A stretch of DNA of 64,000 bases from JALZAI01 sp038212215 (GTDB lineage Bacteria; Actinomycetota; Actinomycetes; Mycobacteriales; Jatrophihabitantaceae), in assembly GCA_038212215.1 (NCBI GenBank), contig JBBQUT010000001.1:124001-188000 (forward strand). Reading direction: 5' to 3'. The notes under the pieces are model-generated. The model did no database searches. It worked only from the letters and a program-made list of their open reading frames with translations, and was not told the DNA's origin. Positions 8,624 to 17,259 of this stretch are shown piece by piece. How positions within the stretch are numbered: position 1 is the stretch's first letter; each line of letters starts with the position of its first letter. The translations under genes were made by a program, and so were the position numbers.

Positions 8624-9115
8624 TCAGCGGTAGTTGGTGAACTGCAGAGCCACGCCGAGGTCGGCGCCCTTGAGCAGTGCGATCACGGCCTGCAGGTCGT
8701 CGCGCTTCTTGCCCGACACCCGCAGCTGGTCACCCTGAATATTGGCCTGGACGCCGCGGGGTCCCTCATCGCGGATCAGCTTGGCGATCTTCTTGGCGTC
8801 GTCCTGGCCGATGCCCTGCTTGAGCGAGCTAACGATCACATATTGCTTACCCGAGGCCTTCGGCTCGCCCGCGTCGAGCGACTTCAGCGAGATCGAGCGC
8901 TTGACCAGCTTGTCCTTGAAGACCTCCATCGCGGCTTTGGCGCGCTCCTCGGTGTCGGCCTTGATCGTCACGCCTAACTCGCCCGACCACTCGACCGTGG
9001 CATTGGTTGCGCGGAAGTCGAACCGCTGCGCAACCTCTTTCGCGGCTTGGTTCAGCGCGTTGTCGACCTCCTGGCGGTCGATCTTGCTCACGACATCGAA
9101 GGACGGGTCGGCCAT
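8624..9115 (-). CDS. YajQ family nucleotide-binding protein
   Basis: The 163-residue length and the segments PSFDVVSKIDRQEVDNALNQ at the start, NATVEWSG, and GIGQDDAKKIAKLIRD with VQANIQGDQLRVSGKKRDDLQ towards the end are typical of the YajQ/UPF0234 family. The fold is two ferredoxin-like domains. Some family members bind cyclic di-GMP or nucleic acids; the role here is unknown. The ATG start gives the canonical N-terminus. It is transcribed away from tRNA-Tyr. Confidence 0.93.
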   Translation of the reverse strand: MADPSFDVVSKIDRQEVDNALNQAAKEVAQRFDFRATNATVEWSGELGVTIKADTEERAKAAMEVFKDKLVKRSISLKSLDAGEPKASGKQYVIVSSLKQGIGQDDAKKIAKLIRDEGPRGVQANIQGDQLRVSGKKRDDLQAVIALLKGADLGVALQFTNYR

Positions 9116-9227
9116 GGCATTGTCTCCCCATGAGTGGGCTTGCGAAGTGGCCTCTCGACCGTAGCGGACGAGCGCCCGCGCCCGTCCGGTAAGCTCCAGA
9201 GCCGTTGCCAGATGACGTCCGGTACAC

Positions 9228-9309
9228 GGCGGGTTGCCCGAGTGGTCAAAGGGAGCGGTCTGTAAAACCGCCGGCTCAGCCTACGTTGGTTCAAACCCAA
9301 CACCCGCCA
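9228..9309 (+). tRNA. tRNA-Tyr (anticodon GTA)
   Basis: An 82-base class II tRNA. The acceptor stem GGCGGGT (9228-9234) pairs with ACCCGCC (9302-9308), discriminator A. The anticodon arm GCGGT-CTGTAAA-ACCGC carries GTA. A long variable arm follows, and the T arm includes GGTTCAAACCC. CCA is not fully encoded. A hairpin follows at 9330. Confidence 0.95.
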
Positions 9310-9329
9310 CACGTCTCGCTCCACGCCTT

Positions 9330-9354
9330 CTAGGTCCCGCAATTGCGGGCCTAG
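9330..9354 (+). terminator. Hairpin downstream of tRNA-Tyr
   Basis: CTAGG-T-CCCGC (9330-9340), loop AATT, GCGGG-CCTAG (9345-9354): ten base pairs with one bulged T. No U-run follows. Its place 20 bases after the tRNA suggests a terminator. Confidence 0.55.
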
Positions 9355-9388
9355 GAGCGTCGCCCGTGGTGATAGGAGAAGCCAGATT

Positions 9389-9423
9389 CTCTAACGAACT
9401 CTAATATCTCTAACGAACTCTAA
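9389..9423. promoter_or_regulatory. Four CTCTAA hexamers on one face of the helix (candidate operator)
   Basis: CTCTAA occurs at 9389-9394, 9399-9404, 9408-9413 and 9418-9423, with start-to-start spacing of 10, 9 and 10 bases; pairs 1-2 and 3-4 are both separated by CGAA. Equivalently, a 17-bp direct repeat (9388-9404 and 9407-9423) has period 19. The ATPase GTG follows 23 bases later. A -10-like TACGCT at 9434-9439 would start transcription at or next to the GTG, giving a leaderless message whose -35 region lies in the array. Binding by a regulator is inferred. Confidence 0.6.
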
Positions 9424-9446
9424 CGGAGCAAGATACGCTAACCTCC

Positions 9447-10556
9447 GTGGCCAACCCATTCACCGCGAGTTTCGGCGTGAGCCCACCTCTGCTGGTGGGC
9501 AGGGACGGCGTGCTGGACGAGTTCGTGGAGGCACTCGAAGACGGGCCCGGCGCTGCCGGCCGCGCGACCCTGTACACCGGCGCCCGCGGGTCCGGCAAGA
9601 CCGTCATGCTCAACGCCGTCGAAGATCGAGCCCGCGAGCGGGGATGGCTGGTGATCAGCGAAACCGCCTCCCCAGGATTTGTCGAACGTATCGCCGCTCA
9701 ACACCTCCCACGGCTGCTGCGGCAGGTCGACCCCGAAGCGGTGGGTCGACGGCTCAGCAGTGTTACGGCGCCCCTGAACGTGGGCGCGGTCAGCTGGCAG
9801 ACAATCGAGCGGCACGTGACCGAGGCCGGTCTGCGTAACCAAATGGAGATGCTGACCGACCTACTGCAAACGGGCCGGACAGGCGTGCTGATCACCCTCG
9901 ATGAGCTCCATCACAAGCAGACTGCCGAGCTGCGGGAGCTGGCGATCACCGTCCAGCATGCCTTCCGCGAGGGGCGCGAAGTCGCCTTCGCCGGCGCCGG
10001 CCTCGCCTCGAGCGTGAGCGACCTTGTCAGCGACGACGTGCTCACCTTCCTCCGCCGCGCCGACCGACACTCCCTCGGACCGGTGCCCCGATCCGATGTC
10101 GAGCGTGGTTTGCGGGAGCCGATCGAAGCGAGCGGCCGCACGGTGAGCGACGAGGCGTTAGCGGTGATGGTCGACGGGGCTGGCGGCTACCCGTTCATGC
10201 TCCAGTTGGTCGGCGCGCAGACCTGGCGGTTGCACCCGGACGAGACGGAGATTTCCGCCGAGGCCGGCCACCAGGGTGTCGCGCGGGCACGCCGTCGGCT
10301 GGGCGCGCTGGTCCACGAGCCGGCGCTGGCTGATACAACCGACACCGGCCGGGCCTTCCTGCGTGCCATGGCGCAGGACGACGGCCCGGCGAAAATGGCC
10401 GACATCCGAGCCCGACTCAACGTCAACGACAACTACGCGAGCCAGTATCGACTGCGGCTGATCGCCGCCGAGCTGATCGAGGCGGTGCGACACGGCTACG
10501 TCGACTTCACGTTGCCTCACATGCGCGAGTACCTACGCGCGCACAGCTCGGACTGA
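9447..10556 (+). CDS. Orphan AAA-type P-loop ATPase with C-terminal winged-helix-like region
   Basis: A 369-residue cytosolic protein. Walker A is GARGSGKT at 45-52, Walker B is VLITLDELHH at 147-156, and an arginine-rich sensor region follows (GAGLASSVSD, then LRRADRHSLGPV). Residues ~225-290 form a helical lid (REPIEASGRTVSDEAL, GGYPFMLQLVG), and residues ~300-369 look like a winged helix (MADIRARLNVNDNYASQYRLRL). The plan is that of Orc1/Cdc6-like or archaeal-type STAND ATPases (AAA_16 / ATPase_2), which act as DNA-binding or switch ATPases. The substrate is unknown. There is no clear Shine-Dalgarno sequence before the GTG. No toxin, nuclease or transposase sits beside it, so a defence role would be speculation. 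Confidence 0.8.
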   Translation: MANPFTASFGVSPPLLVGRDGVLDEFVEALEDGPGAAGRATLYTGARGSGKTVMLNAVEDRARERGWLVISETASPGFVERIAAQHLPRLLRQVDPEAVGRRLSSVTAPLNVGAVSWQTIERHVTEAGLRNQMEMLTDLLQTGRTGVLITLDELHHKQTAELRELAITVQHAFREGREVAFAGAGLASSVSDLVSDDVLTFLRRADRHSLGPVPRSDVERGLREPIEASGRTVSDEALAVMVDGAGGYPFMLQLVGAQTWRLHPDETEISAEAGHQGVARARRRLGALVHEPALADTTDTGRAFLRAMAQDDGPAKMADIRARLNVNDNYASQYRLRLIAAELIEAVRHGYVDFTLPHMREYLRAHSSD

Positions 10557-10687
10557 CCACGTCGCCACCTTCCTGCTCGAGCGCCACCGTCTGCCCAGCC
10601 CACGAGAAACGAGGCGTTGACCTTAATCCGCCGCTCTGCCACGGTGAACCACTGACGAAAAACCGTTGCCGATTGGAAGGCCGACCG

Positions 10688-11644
10688 ATGACCGAATCTC
10701 CTGTGATGAGCGAACTGCTTGGTGCCGATGCTCCGTCCAACTGGGGAAAGTGGGGCGCCGACGACGAGGTCGGCGCGCTGAACTACCTGACCGCGGCAGA
10801 GGTGTTGCGAGGCGTCGCGCACGTCAAGTCCGGCGAGGTGTTCACGCTGCAACGCCTCATCGGCGATCCGAAGGGCGACCCGGTCTGGCCGGGGCGGTCC
10901 CCGGCCGAACGCACCATGGTGCTGGACGAGTCGACCTGGGACGGCCCCGACGCGCCCGCCTTCCCCGGTGGCCTGCACTACGCCGACGACAAGATCAGTG
11001 CGTTCTTGCAGGGATCGACGCAGTACGACGCGCTGGGCCACGTCTGGTACGACGGCAAACTTTGGAACGGCTACGACGCGCGCACCACGATCGGCGGCCT
11101 GGACAAGGCGAGCGTCGCGCCCATCGCCGAGCGCGGTGTCGCCGGGCGTGGCGTGCTGCTCGACATGGCTCGCTTCCGCGGCAAGGAGAACCTCGACAAG
11201 GCCGAGACGTTCTCGCACGTCGATCTCGAAGAGTGCGCGAAGGCGCAGGGCGTGAGCATCGAGCAGCACGACGTGTTGATCATCCGTACCAACTTTCTCA
11301 AGCTGTTCTTCGAGCAGGGTGACGCGTTCTACGAGGGCTTCTGCGAGCCGGGGCTCACCTACACCCCGGAACTGGTGCGTTGGTTCCAGCAGAAGGAAAT
11401 CCCGAACCTCGTCACCGACACGATCGCCAACGAGGTGACCAACGACCCGGTGTCGGGCGTTGCCTTGCCGCTGCACTGCGCGCTGATGCGCAACCTCGGG
11501 ATCGCGCTCACTGAAATCTGCGATCTGGAGAAGCTCGCGGCCAGTTGCGCGCAGGACAAGCAATACACGTTCCTCTACGTTGCCGCGCCGCTGAAGGTGA
11601 ACCGCGCAACCGGGTCGCCGGTCAATCCGGTTGCGATCAAATGA
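10688..11644 (+). CDS. Cyclase-family (kynurenine-formamidase-like) metal hydrolase
   Basis: A 318-residue member of the cyclase family (PF04199 type), which hydrolyses amide or ester bonds in aromatic and cyclic compounds with a metal centre. It starts WGKWGADDEVGALNYLT; the metal-site region is QGSTQYDALGHVWYDG, followed by RGVLLDMAR and DVLIIRTNF. I chose the ATG at 10688 because GGAAGG lies 7 bases upstream; a TTG at 10673 would add five residues. The true substrate is unknown. With the acyl-CoA synthetase and aldo/keto reductase downstream it may form a small catabolic unit. A TTGACC at 10617-10622 is a possible -35 element. Confidence 0.85.
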   Translation: MTESPVMSELLGADAPSNWGKWGADDEVGALNYLTAAEVLRGVAHVKSGEVFTLQRLIGDPKGDPVWPGRSPAERTMVLDESTWDGPDAPAFPGGLHYADDKISAFLQGSTQYDALGHVWYDGKLWNGYDARTTIGGLDKASVAPIAERGVAGRGVLLDMARFRGKENLDKAETFSHVDLEECAKAQGVSIEQHDVLIIRTNFLKLFFEQGDAFYEGFCEPGLTYTPELVRWFQQKEIPNLVTDTIANEVTNDPVSGVALPLHCALMRNLGIALTEICDLEKLAASCAQDKQYTFLYVAAPLKVNRATGSPVNPVAIK

Positions 11645-11781
11645 GCGAGCGAACCAGTGTGATCGGCCTCTGGCGGCCGAATGAGCGAAGCGAGGTTCGG
11701 CCGTGAGCGAGCGCAGCGAGCGAACCAGTGTGATCGGCCTCTGGCGGCCGAATGAGCGAAGCGAGGCTCGGCCGTGAGCGT
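11645..11781. repeat. 71-bp dispersed repeat (family A), two tandem copies
   Basis: Copies begin at 11645 and 11716 (period 71 bp) and differ at very few positions. The unit contains GCGAGCGAACCAGTGTGATC, then GGCCGAATGAGCGAAGCGAG and CTCGGCCGTGAGCG. The array starts on the stop codon of the cyclase gene and ends by supplying the GTG start codon of the acyl-CoA synthetase. A related three-copy array in the other orientation lies at 26568-26779. Confidence 0.9.
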
Positions 11782-13438
11782 GTACACGGAGCGTCCTTGG
11801 CTCTCGCAATACAGCGAGGGACGGCCCGCCGACATCGAGATCGAGTACGACACGATGCTCGACATGTTCCGCGCGTCGCTTGCGCGCGCCCCGCAGACCG
11901 AAATCATCCGCTACTTCGACGGCGTCCTCACGATGACCGACCTGGACGCTGCCTCCGACGCCCTTGCGGTCGCGCTGCTCGAGAACGGGTTCGCGGCGGG
12001 CGACCGGTTGGCGTTGTACGTCCAGAACAACCCGGGGTTCGTGGTCGGTCTGCTCGGCGCATGGAAGGCCGGTGGCGCGGCCGTCGCGATCAACCCGATG
12101 AACAAGGCCCGCGAGTTGAGCTACCTGCTCAGCGACTCGGGAGCCACCGCCCTGCTCTGCCTGGACGAGCTGTACGAGACGGTGGCGCGTGACGTGCTCG
12201 CCGCGGGTGCGACGTCGGTCAGCACCGTCATCACCACGTCGCCGCTGGATTGGCAGACCCGCAACGACGAGCGGCTGATGTCAGCTGTCACGAAGACGAC
12301 GCCGGACGGCACGCTCGATCTGCTGGCACTGATCGATGCGCACGCAGGTGCGCAGCCGCGCTCGGCGGCAATCGGCCGCGATGACATCGCGGTGCTGACC
12401 TACACTTCCGGGACGACCGGCGTGCCGAAGGGCGCGATGAACACCCACGCCACGATGGTGTTCAACTGCCAGACCTACCGCGATTGGATGGCGCTCGGCG
12501 CGCAGGACAGTGTGCTCGGGGTCGCGCCGCTGTTCCACATCACCGGCCTGGTCGGGCACATCGGGGTGGCGCTGCTGGTGCCGTGCCCGCTGGTGCTCGC
12601 TCACCGGTTCCACCCCGGTGTCGTCCTGGACGCGCTGCGCGAGCACCGCCCGAGCTTCACTGTCGGAGCGATCACCGTGTTCATCAGCCTGTCTGGCGAG
12701 TCGAGCGCGCCGAAGGAGGACTTCTCTTCATTGCGCGTCGTCTACTCCGGCGGAGCCCCGATCGCGCCTGCGGTGAACAAGGCATTCGAGGACAGGACCG
12801 GTCTCTACATCCACAACATTTACGGACTGACCGAGACGAACTCGCCCTCGCATGCGGTGCCGCTCGGCGTCGCGGCTCCGGTGGACACCAACTCCGGAGC
12901 GCTGTCGGTGGGGGTGCCGGTCTTCAACACGGTGGTGCGCATCCTCGACGAGCAAGGCGCCGAGGCGCCGGTGGGCGAGATCGGCGAGATCGCGACGAAC
13001 GGCCCGCAGGTGGTGCCCGGTTACTGGAACAAGCCCGAGGACACCGAGGCCGCGCTGCCAGGCGGTGAGTTGCGCACCGGCGACGTCGGCTTCATGGACG
13101 AGCAGGGCTGGTTCTACCTCGTCGACCGGAAGAAGGACATGATCAACGCGGCGGGATACAAGGTGTGGCCGCGCGAGGTCGAAGACGTCCTGTACGGGCA
13201 TCCTGCGGTCCGCGAGGCGGCGGTCGTGGGCGTGCCGGACGAGTACCGCGGCGAGAGCGTGAAGGCGTTCGTGTCACTCAAACCCGGTGCCGAAGTGAGC
13301 ACCGATGAGCTGATCGCTTACTGCAAGCAGAATATGGCCGCGTACAAGTACCCGCGCACGATCGAGCTGATCGACGAGCTGCCCAAGACGACGACCGGCA
13401 AGATCCTGCGCCGTGAGTTGCGTGATCGACAGTCCTGA
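11774..13438 (+). CDS. Acyl-CoA synthetase / AMP-dependent ligase (FadD-like)
   Basis: A 554-residue ANL-superfamily enzyme that activates a carboxylic acid with ATP and transfers it to CoA. The P-loop motif YTSGTTGVPKG is at 210-220, followed by VAPLFHITG, IYGLTETN, the adenylation motif GELRTGDVGFMDEQGWFYLVDR (cited in parts) and the C-terminal lysine in TTTGKILRREL. The length is full. The GTG start lies inside the last few bases of the 71-bp repeat and has no recognisable Shine-Dalgarno sequence; the next Met is Met28 (TMLDMF), too far in. Substrate chain length cannot be read from the sequence. An aldo/keto reductase follows after 40 bases. Confidence 0.9.
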   Translation: MSVYTERPWLSQYSEGRPADIEIEYDTMLDMFRASLARAPQTEIIRYFDGVLTMTDLDAASDALAVALLENGFAAGDRLALYVQNNPGFVVGLLGAWKAGGAAVAINPMNKARELSYLLSDSGATALLCLDELYETVARDVLAAGATSVSTVITTSPLDWQTRNDERLMSAVTKTTPDGTLDLLALIDAHAGAQPRSAAIGRDDIAVLTYTSGTTGVPKGAMNTHATMVFNCQTYRDWMALGAQDSVLGVAPLFHITGLVGHIGVALLVPCPLVLAHRFHPGVVLDALREHRPSFTVGAITVFISLSGESSAPKEDFSSLRVVYSGGAPIAPAVNKAFEDRTGLYIHNIYGLTETNSPSHAVPLGVAAPVDTNSGALSVGVPVFNTVVRILDEQGAEAPVGEIGEIATNGPQVVPGYWNKPEDTEAALPGGELRTGDVGFMDEQGWFYLVDRKKDMINAAGYKVWPREVEDVLYGHPAVREAAVVGVPDEYRGESVKAFVSLKPGAEVSTDELIAYCKQNMAAYKYPRTIELIDELPKTTTGKILRRELRDRQS

Positions 13439-13478
13439 ATCCTGCTAGGGCGGAGCGCGTCACGGGTAGGGAAGTGTC

Positions 13479-14495
13479 ATGGACTTTCGTTACCTGGGCC
13501 GCTCCGGCCTGCAGATTTCCGAGATCACCTACGGCAACTGGCTCACGCACGGGTCGCAGGTGGAGAACGACGTGGCGACCGAGTGCGTGCACGCCGCCCT
13601 CGAGGCCGGCATCACGTCCTTCGACACCGCCGACGTCTATGCCAACGGCAAGGCCGAGCAGGTGCTGGGCGACGCGCTCAAGGGGCAGCGCCGCGAGTCG
13701 CTCGAGGTCTTCACCAAGGTGTACTGGCCGACCGGGCCGGACCCCAAGGGCAAGAATGACGTGGGCCTGTCCCGTAAGCACGTCATGGAAAGCATCGACG
13801 CGAGCCTGCGCAGGCTGCAGATGGACTACGTGGACCTTTACCAGGCGCACCGCTTCGACAGCTACACCCCGCTGGAAGAGACGATGCGGGCTTTCGCCGA
13901 CGTCGTTCGCGGCGGAAAGGCGCTCTACATCGGCGTGAGCGAATGGACGGCCGCCCAGATTCGCGACGGCCAGCAACTGGCGCATCAAATGGGGTTCTCG
14001 CTGGTGTCCAACCAGCCGCAATACTCGATGCTCTGGCGGGTCATCGAGGGCGAAGTGGTGCCCGCGTCGCAAGAGCTTGGCCTGAGCCAGATCGTCTTCT
14101 CACCCATCGCCCAGGGCATCCTGACCGGCAAGTATCAGCCGGGCCAGGACGCGCCCGCCGGTTCGCGGGCGACCGACGAGAAGGGCGGCGCGGACATGAT
14201 CAAGCGTTGGCTGTCGGACGACGTGCTGAGCGCCGTCCAGCAGCTTGCGCCGATCGCGTCCGACCTCGGCCTGACCATGGCGCAGTTGGCCATTGCCTGG
14301 GTGCTGCAGAACGACAACGTCGCAGCCGCGATCATCGGCGCCTCCCGGCCCGAGCAGGTCACCGACAACGTGACGGCCGCCGGCGTGCGCCTCGAACCCG
14401 AGGTGCTCAAGCAGATCGACACCGCTCTCGGTGACGCGGTCACCACCGACCCGGCGATGACCGCCAAGAACGCACCGCGGCGGCGTCCGGGCTGA
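13479..14495 (+). CDS. Aldo/keto reductase (potassium-channel beta-subunit-like)
   Basis: A 338-residue NADPH-dependent TIM-barrel oxidoreductase. The catalytic tetrad is visible: Asp and Tyr in FDTADVYANGKAE, Lys in EVFTKVYWP and His in YQAHRFD. The N-terminus MDFRYLGRSGLQISEITYGNWLTHG and SNQPQYSMLWR are typical of the AKR6/AKR11-like group; PEQVTDN near the end contacts the cofactor phosphate. The ATG has AGGGAAG upstream. It is probably co-transcribed with the synthetase gene. The substrate is unknown. Confidence 0.9.
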   Translation: MDFRYLGRSGLQISEITYGNWLTHGSQVENDVATECVHAALEAGITSFDTADVYANGKAEQVLGDALKGQRRESLEVFTKVYWPTGPDPKGKNDVGLSRKHVMESIDASLRRLQMDYVDLYQAHRFDSYTPLEETMRAFADVVRGGKALYIGVSEWTAAQIRDGQQLAHQMGFSLVSNQPQYSMLWRVIEGEVVPASQELGLSQIVFSPIAQGILTGKYQPGQDAPAGSRATDEKGGADMIKRWLSDDVLSAVQQLAPIASDLGLTMAQLAIAWVLQNDNVAAAIIGASRPEQVTDNVTAAGVRLEPEVLKQIDTALGDAVTTDPAMTAKNAPRRRPG

Positions 14496-14528
14496 CGGGG
14501 CACGCTGACCCGGCAGCCCGACGTCGTG

Positions 14529-15278
14529 CTATTTCGGTCGCATCCCGATCTTGCTGCCCAGCCAGGTCAGCGGGTCGTACTTGCGGTCGACGACGCGCTC
14601 CTTCAATGGGATCAGCGCATTATCGGTGATCTTGATGTGTTCCGGGCACACCTCGGTGCAGCACTTGGTGATGTTGCACATCCCGAGGCCCAAGTCCTCC
14701 TGCGCTGTCTTCTTGCGGTCCAGCGTGTCCAACGGGTGCATGTCCAGTTCCGCCGTACGCATCAGGAAACGCGGGCCGGCGTAGGCAGTCTTGCTGGCCT
14801 CGTGATCGCGAATCACGTGGCAGACGTCCTGGCACAGGAAACACTCGATGCACTTGCGGAACTCCTGCGAGCGGGCGACGTCCTGCTGCGCCATCCGGTA
14901 CTCGCCGGGCGCGAGGTTCGGTGGCGCGAACGACGGCACCTGCTGCGCCTTGGTGTAGTTGTAGCTCACGTCGGTGACGAGGTCTTTCATCACCGGGAAC
15001 GTGCGCAACGGGGTGACGGTGATCGTGTCGGTCTCGGTGAAGATCGACATCCGGGTCATGCACAACAGCCGGGGGCGCCCGTTGATCTCGGCGCTGCACG
15101 AGCCGCACTTGCCCGCCTTGCAGTTCCACCGCACCGCGAGGTCACCGGCTTGGGTCGCCTGGATCCGATGGATGAGGTCGAGCACGACCTCGCCCTCGTT
15201 GACCTCGACCGTGTAGTCGCCGAGTTCGCCGCCGTCGGCGTCACCGCGCCAGATCCGGAAATGCGCGTCGTACGTCAC
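14529..15278 (-). CDS. sdhB: Succinate dehydrogenase / fumarate reductase iron-sulfur subunit
   Basis: A 249-residue electron-transfer subunit. The [2Fe-2S] ligands are Cys53, Cys58, Cys61 and Cys73 (NCKAGKCGSCS and LLC), and the C-terminal ferredoxin domain has CIECFLCQDVC and CNITKCCTEVCP for the [4Fe-4S] and [3Fe-4S] clusters. It overlaps the flavoprotein gene by 4 bases (ATGA type), so the two are translationally coupled. The compact size and the neighbouring five-helix anchor match the mycobacterial Sdh1 type (Rv0247c-Rv0249c). Confidence 0.94.
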   Translation of the reverse strand: MTYDAHFRIWRGDADGGELGDYTVEVNEGEVVLDLIHRIQATQAGDLAVRWNCKAGKCGSCSAEINGRPRLLCMTRMSIFTETDTITVTPLRTFPVMKDLVTDVSYNYTKAQQVPSFAPPNLAPGEYRMAQQDVARSQEFRKCIECFLCQDVCHVIRDHEASKTAYAGPRFLMRTAELDMHPLDTLDRKKTAQEDLGLGMCNITKCCTEVCPEHIKITDNALIPLKERVVDRKYDPLTWLGSKIGMRPK

Positions 15279-17218
15279 GCTGTCTGCGCTCCTTCAGGGG
15301 TGCGGTCGTCCGCAGGCCCGTCCACGATCTCGGCGATGTTGCCGAGCTCTTCGTCGGTGAAGTACTTCTTCAGCTCGCCCGGGTCGAACATCGCGAGCAG
15401 GTCCGGGCGCATCGGCGGCATCAGCTGTTGCACGACGTCGATCCCGTCGCCGGTCTCGTCGAGCGAGCAGATCAGGTTCACCTTGCGCCACGTCGGCGAC
15501 ATCGCGGGGAAGTCGTCGCGGGTGTGCCCGCCGCGCGACTCTTCGCGCATGAGCGCCGCCTTCGCGATGCACTCACACACCATGATCATGTTGCGGAGGT
15601 CGAGCGCCACGTGCCAGCCGGGGTTGAATCGCCGATCGCCCTCGACGAACACGTTGGACGCGCGTTCCTTCAGCTTCTCCAACCGGCCGAGCGCATCCTC
15701 GATCTCCGCGGATTTGCGGATGATGCCGACCAGTTCGTTCATGCACTGCTGAAGATCGTGGTGAACGGTGTAGGCGTTCTCGGTGCCCTCCGTGAACGGC
15801 GCCAGAGCCAGTGCTTCACAGTCGTTGACCTGCGCGTCGGTGATCGCCGGGTAGTGCCCGGCCAGGTTGTGCACGTAAGCGGCGGCGCCCTCGCCCGAGC
15901 GACGTCCGAAGACGAGCAGGTCCGACAGCGAATTGCCGCCCAACCGGTTCGATCCGTGCATGCCACCGGCCACTTCGCCGGACGCGAACAGGCCTGCCAC
16001 GTTCGTCGCGGCCGCGGTGTCCGCGTCGACCTCGATGCCACCCATCACGTAGTGGCAGGTCGGTCCGACCTCCATCGCCTCGGCGGTGATGTCGACGTCG
16101 GCAAGTTCCTTGAACTGGTGATACATCGACGGCAGCCGTTGCAGGATTTCCTCCTTGGGCAGGCGCGTCGCAATGTCGAGGAATACTCCGCCGTGCGGCG
16201 ACCCGCGCCCGGCCTTCACCTCGGAGTTGATCGCACGCGCGACTTCGTCGCGAGGCAGGAGGTCCGGCGTGCGCTTGTTGTGATCGGGATCCTTGTACCA
16301 GGCGTCGGCCTCGGTCTCGTTGTCCGCGTACTGGGTGCGGAACACGTCCGGGACGTAGTTGAACATGAATCGTTTGTGCTCGGAATTGCGCAGCACACCA
16401 CCGTCGCCGCGCACGCCTTCGGTGACCAAGATCCCTTTGACCGACGGCGGCCAGACCATTCCGGTCGGGTGGAACTGGACGAATTCCATGTTGAGCAGGG
16501 TCGACCCGGCGCGCAGCGCGAGCGCCATGCCGTCGCCGGTGCATTCCCACGAGTTGGAGGTGACCTTGAACGATTTGCCGATACCGCCGGTGGCCAGCAC
16601 GACCGCCGGTGCCTTGAACAGCACGAACTCGCCGGTCTCGCGGTAATAGCCGAATGCACCGGCGATGGCACCGGAGGAGTCGGTAAGCAACTCGGTCACG
16701 GTCAGTTCGGCGAAGACCTTGAGCCGGCTCTCGTCCGCGCCCCGGCGGCCCTGCTTGGTGGCATCGTCCTGCTGCAGCGACACGATCTTCTGCTGCATGG
16801 TGCGGATCAGTTCCAGGCCGGTGCGGTCACCGACGTGGGCCAAGCGGGGGTACTCGTGACCGCCGAAGTTGCGCTGGCTGATCCGGCCGTCTTTGGTGCG
16901 GTCAAACAGGGCACCGTAGGTCTCCAGCTCCCAGACCCGGTCCGGGGACTCCTGGGCGTGCAGTTCGGCCATCCGCCAGTTGTTGAGGAACTTGCCGCCG
17001 CGCATCGTGTCGCGGAAGTGCACCTTCCAGTTGTCCTTGCTGTTGACGTTGCCCATCGCGGCAGCGCAACCGCCTTCGGCCATGACCGTGTGAGCTTTGC
17101 CGAACAGGGACTTGCAGATGACCGCAACCCGGAGCCCGGCCTCGTGCGCGGCGATCGCTGCCCGCAGGCCCGACCCGCCGGCTCCGATGATCAAGACGTC
17201 GTAGCTGTGCTTCTCCAT
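15275..17218 (-). CDS. sdhA: Succinate dehydrogenase / fumarate reductase flavoprotein subunit
   Basis: A 647-residue FAD enzyme oxidising succinate to fumarate (or the reverse) at the inner face of the membrane. It has the dinucleotide motif DVLIIGAGGSGLRAA, the FAD-attachment region GKAHTVMAEGG with its His, MEFVQFHPTG, and the active-site Arg/His in GRGSPHGGVFLD; HYVMGGIEVD and GSNRLGGNSLSDLLVFG follow. I set the start at the ATG at 17218 (MEKHSYDVLI). The frame stays open another 89 codons, but those overlap the membrane subunit and are not conserved in character. Confidence 0.95.
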   Translation of the reverse strand: MEKHSYDVLIIGAGGSGLRAAIAAHEAGLRVAVICKSLFGKAHTVMAEGGCAAAMGNVNSKDNWKVHFRDTMRGGKFLNNWRMAELHAQESPDRVWELETYGALFDRTKDGRISQRNFGGHEYPRLAHVGDRTGLELIRTMQQKIVSLQQDDATKQGRRGADESRLKVFAELTVTELLTDSSGAIAGAFGYYRETGEFVLFKAPAVVLATGGIGKSFKVTSNSWECTGDGMALALRAGSTLLNMEFVQFHPTGMVWPPSVKGILVTEGVRGDGGVLRNSEHKRFMFNYVPDVFRTQYADNETEADAWYKDPDHNKRTPDLLPRDEVARAINSEVKAGRGSPHGGVFLDIATRLPKEEILQRLPSMYHQFKELADVDITAEAMEVGPTCHYVMGGIEVDADTAAATNVAGLFASGEVAGGMHGSNRLGGNSLSDLLVFGRRSGEGAAAYVHNLAGHYPAITDAQVNDCEALALAPFTEGTENAYTVHHDLQQCMNELVGIIRKSAEIEDALGRLEKLKERASNVFVEGDRRFNPGWHVALDLRNMIMVCECIAKAALMREESRGGHTRDDFPAMSPTWRKVNLICSLDETGDGIDVVQQLMPPMRPDLLAMFDPGELKKYFTDEELGNIAEIVDGPADDRTPEGAQTA

Positions 17219-17259
17219 GGCGCTCCGCTTTTCTTCTTGGTCGATGCTGCGCAGGTCCA

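Noticed and set aside
9228..9446. tRNA-Tyr as an integration (att) site for an island carrying the ATPase
   Set aside because: I saw no second copy of the tRNA 3' end downstream and no integrase, so there is no positive evidence for an island.
9447..14495. ATPase plus catabolic genes as a novel defence system
   Set aside because: No nuclease, toxin, reverse transcriptase, methylase or other effector is encoded; the three following genes are ordinary metabolic families.
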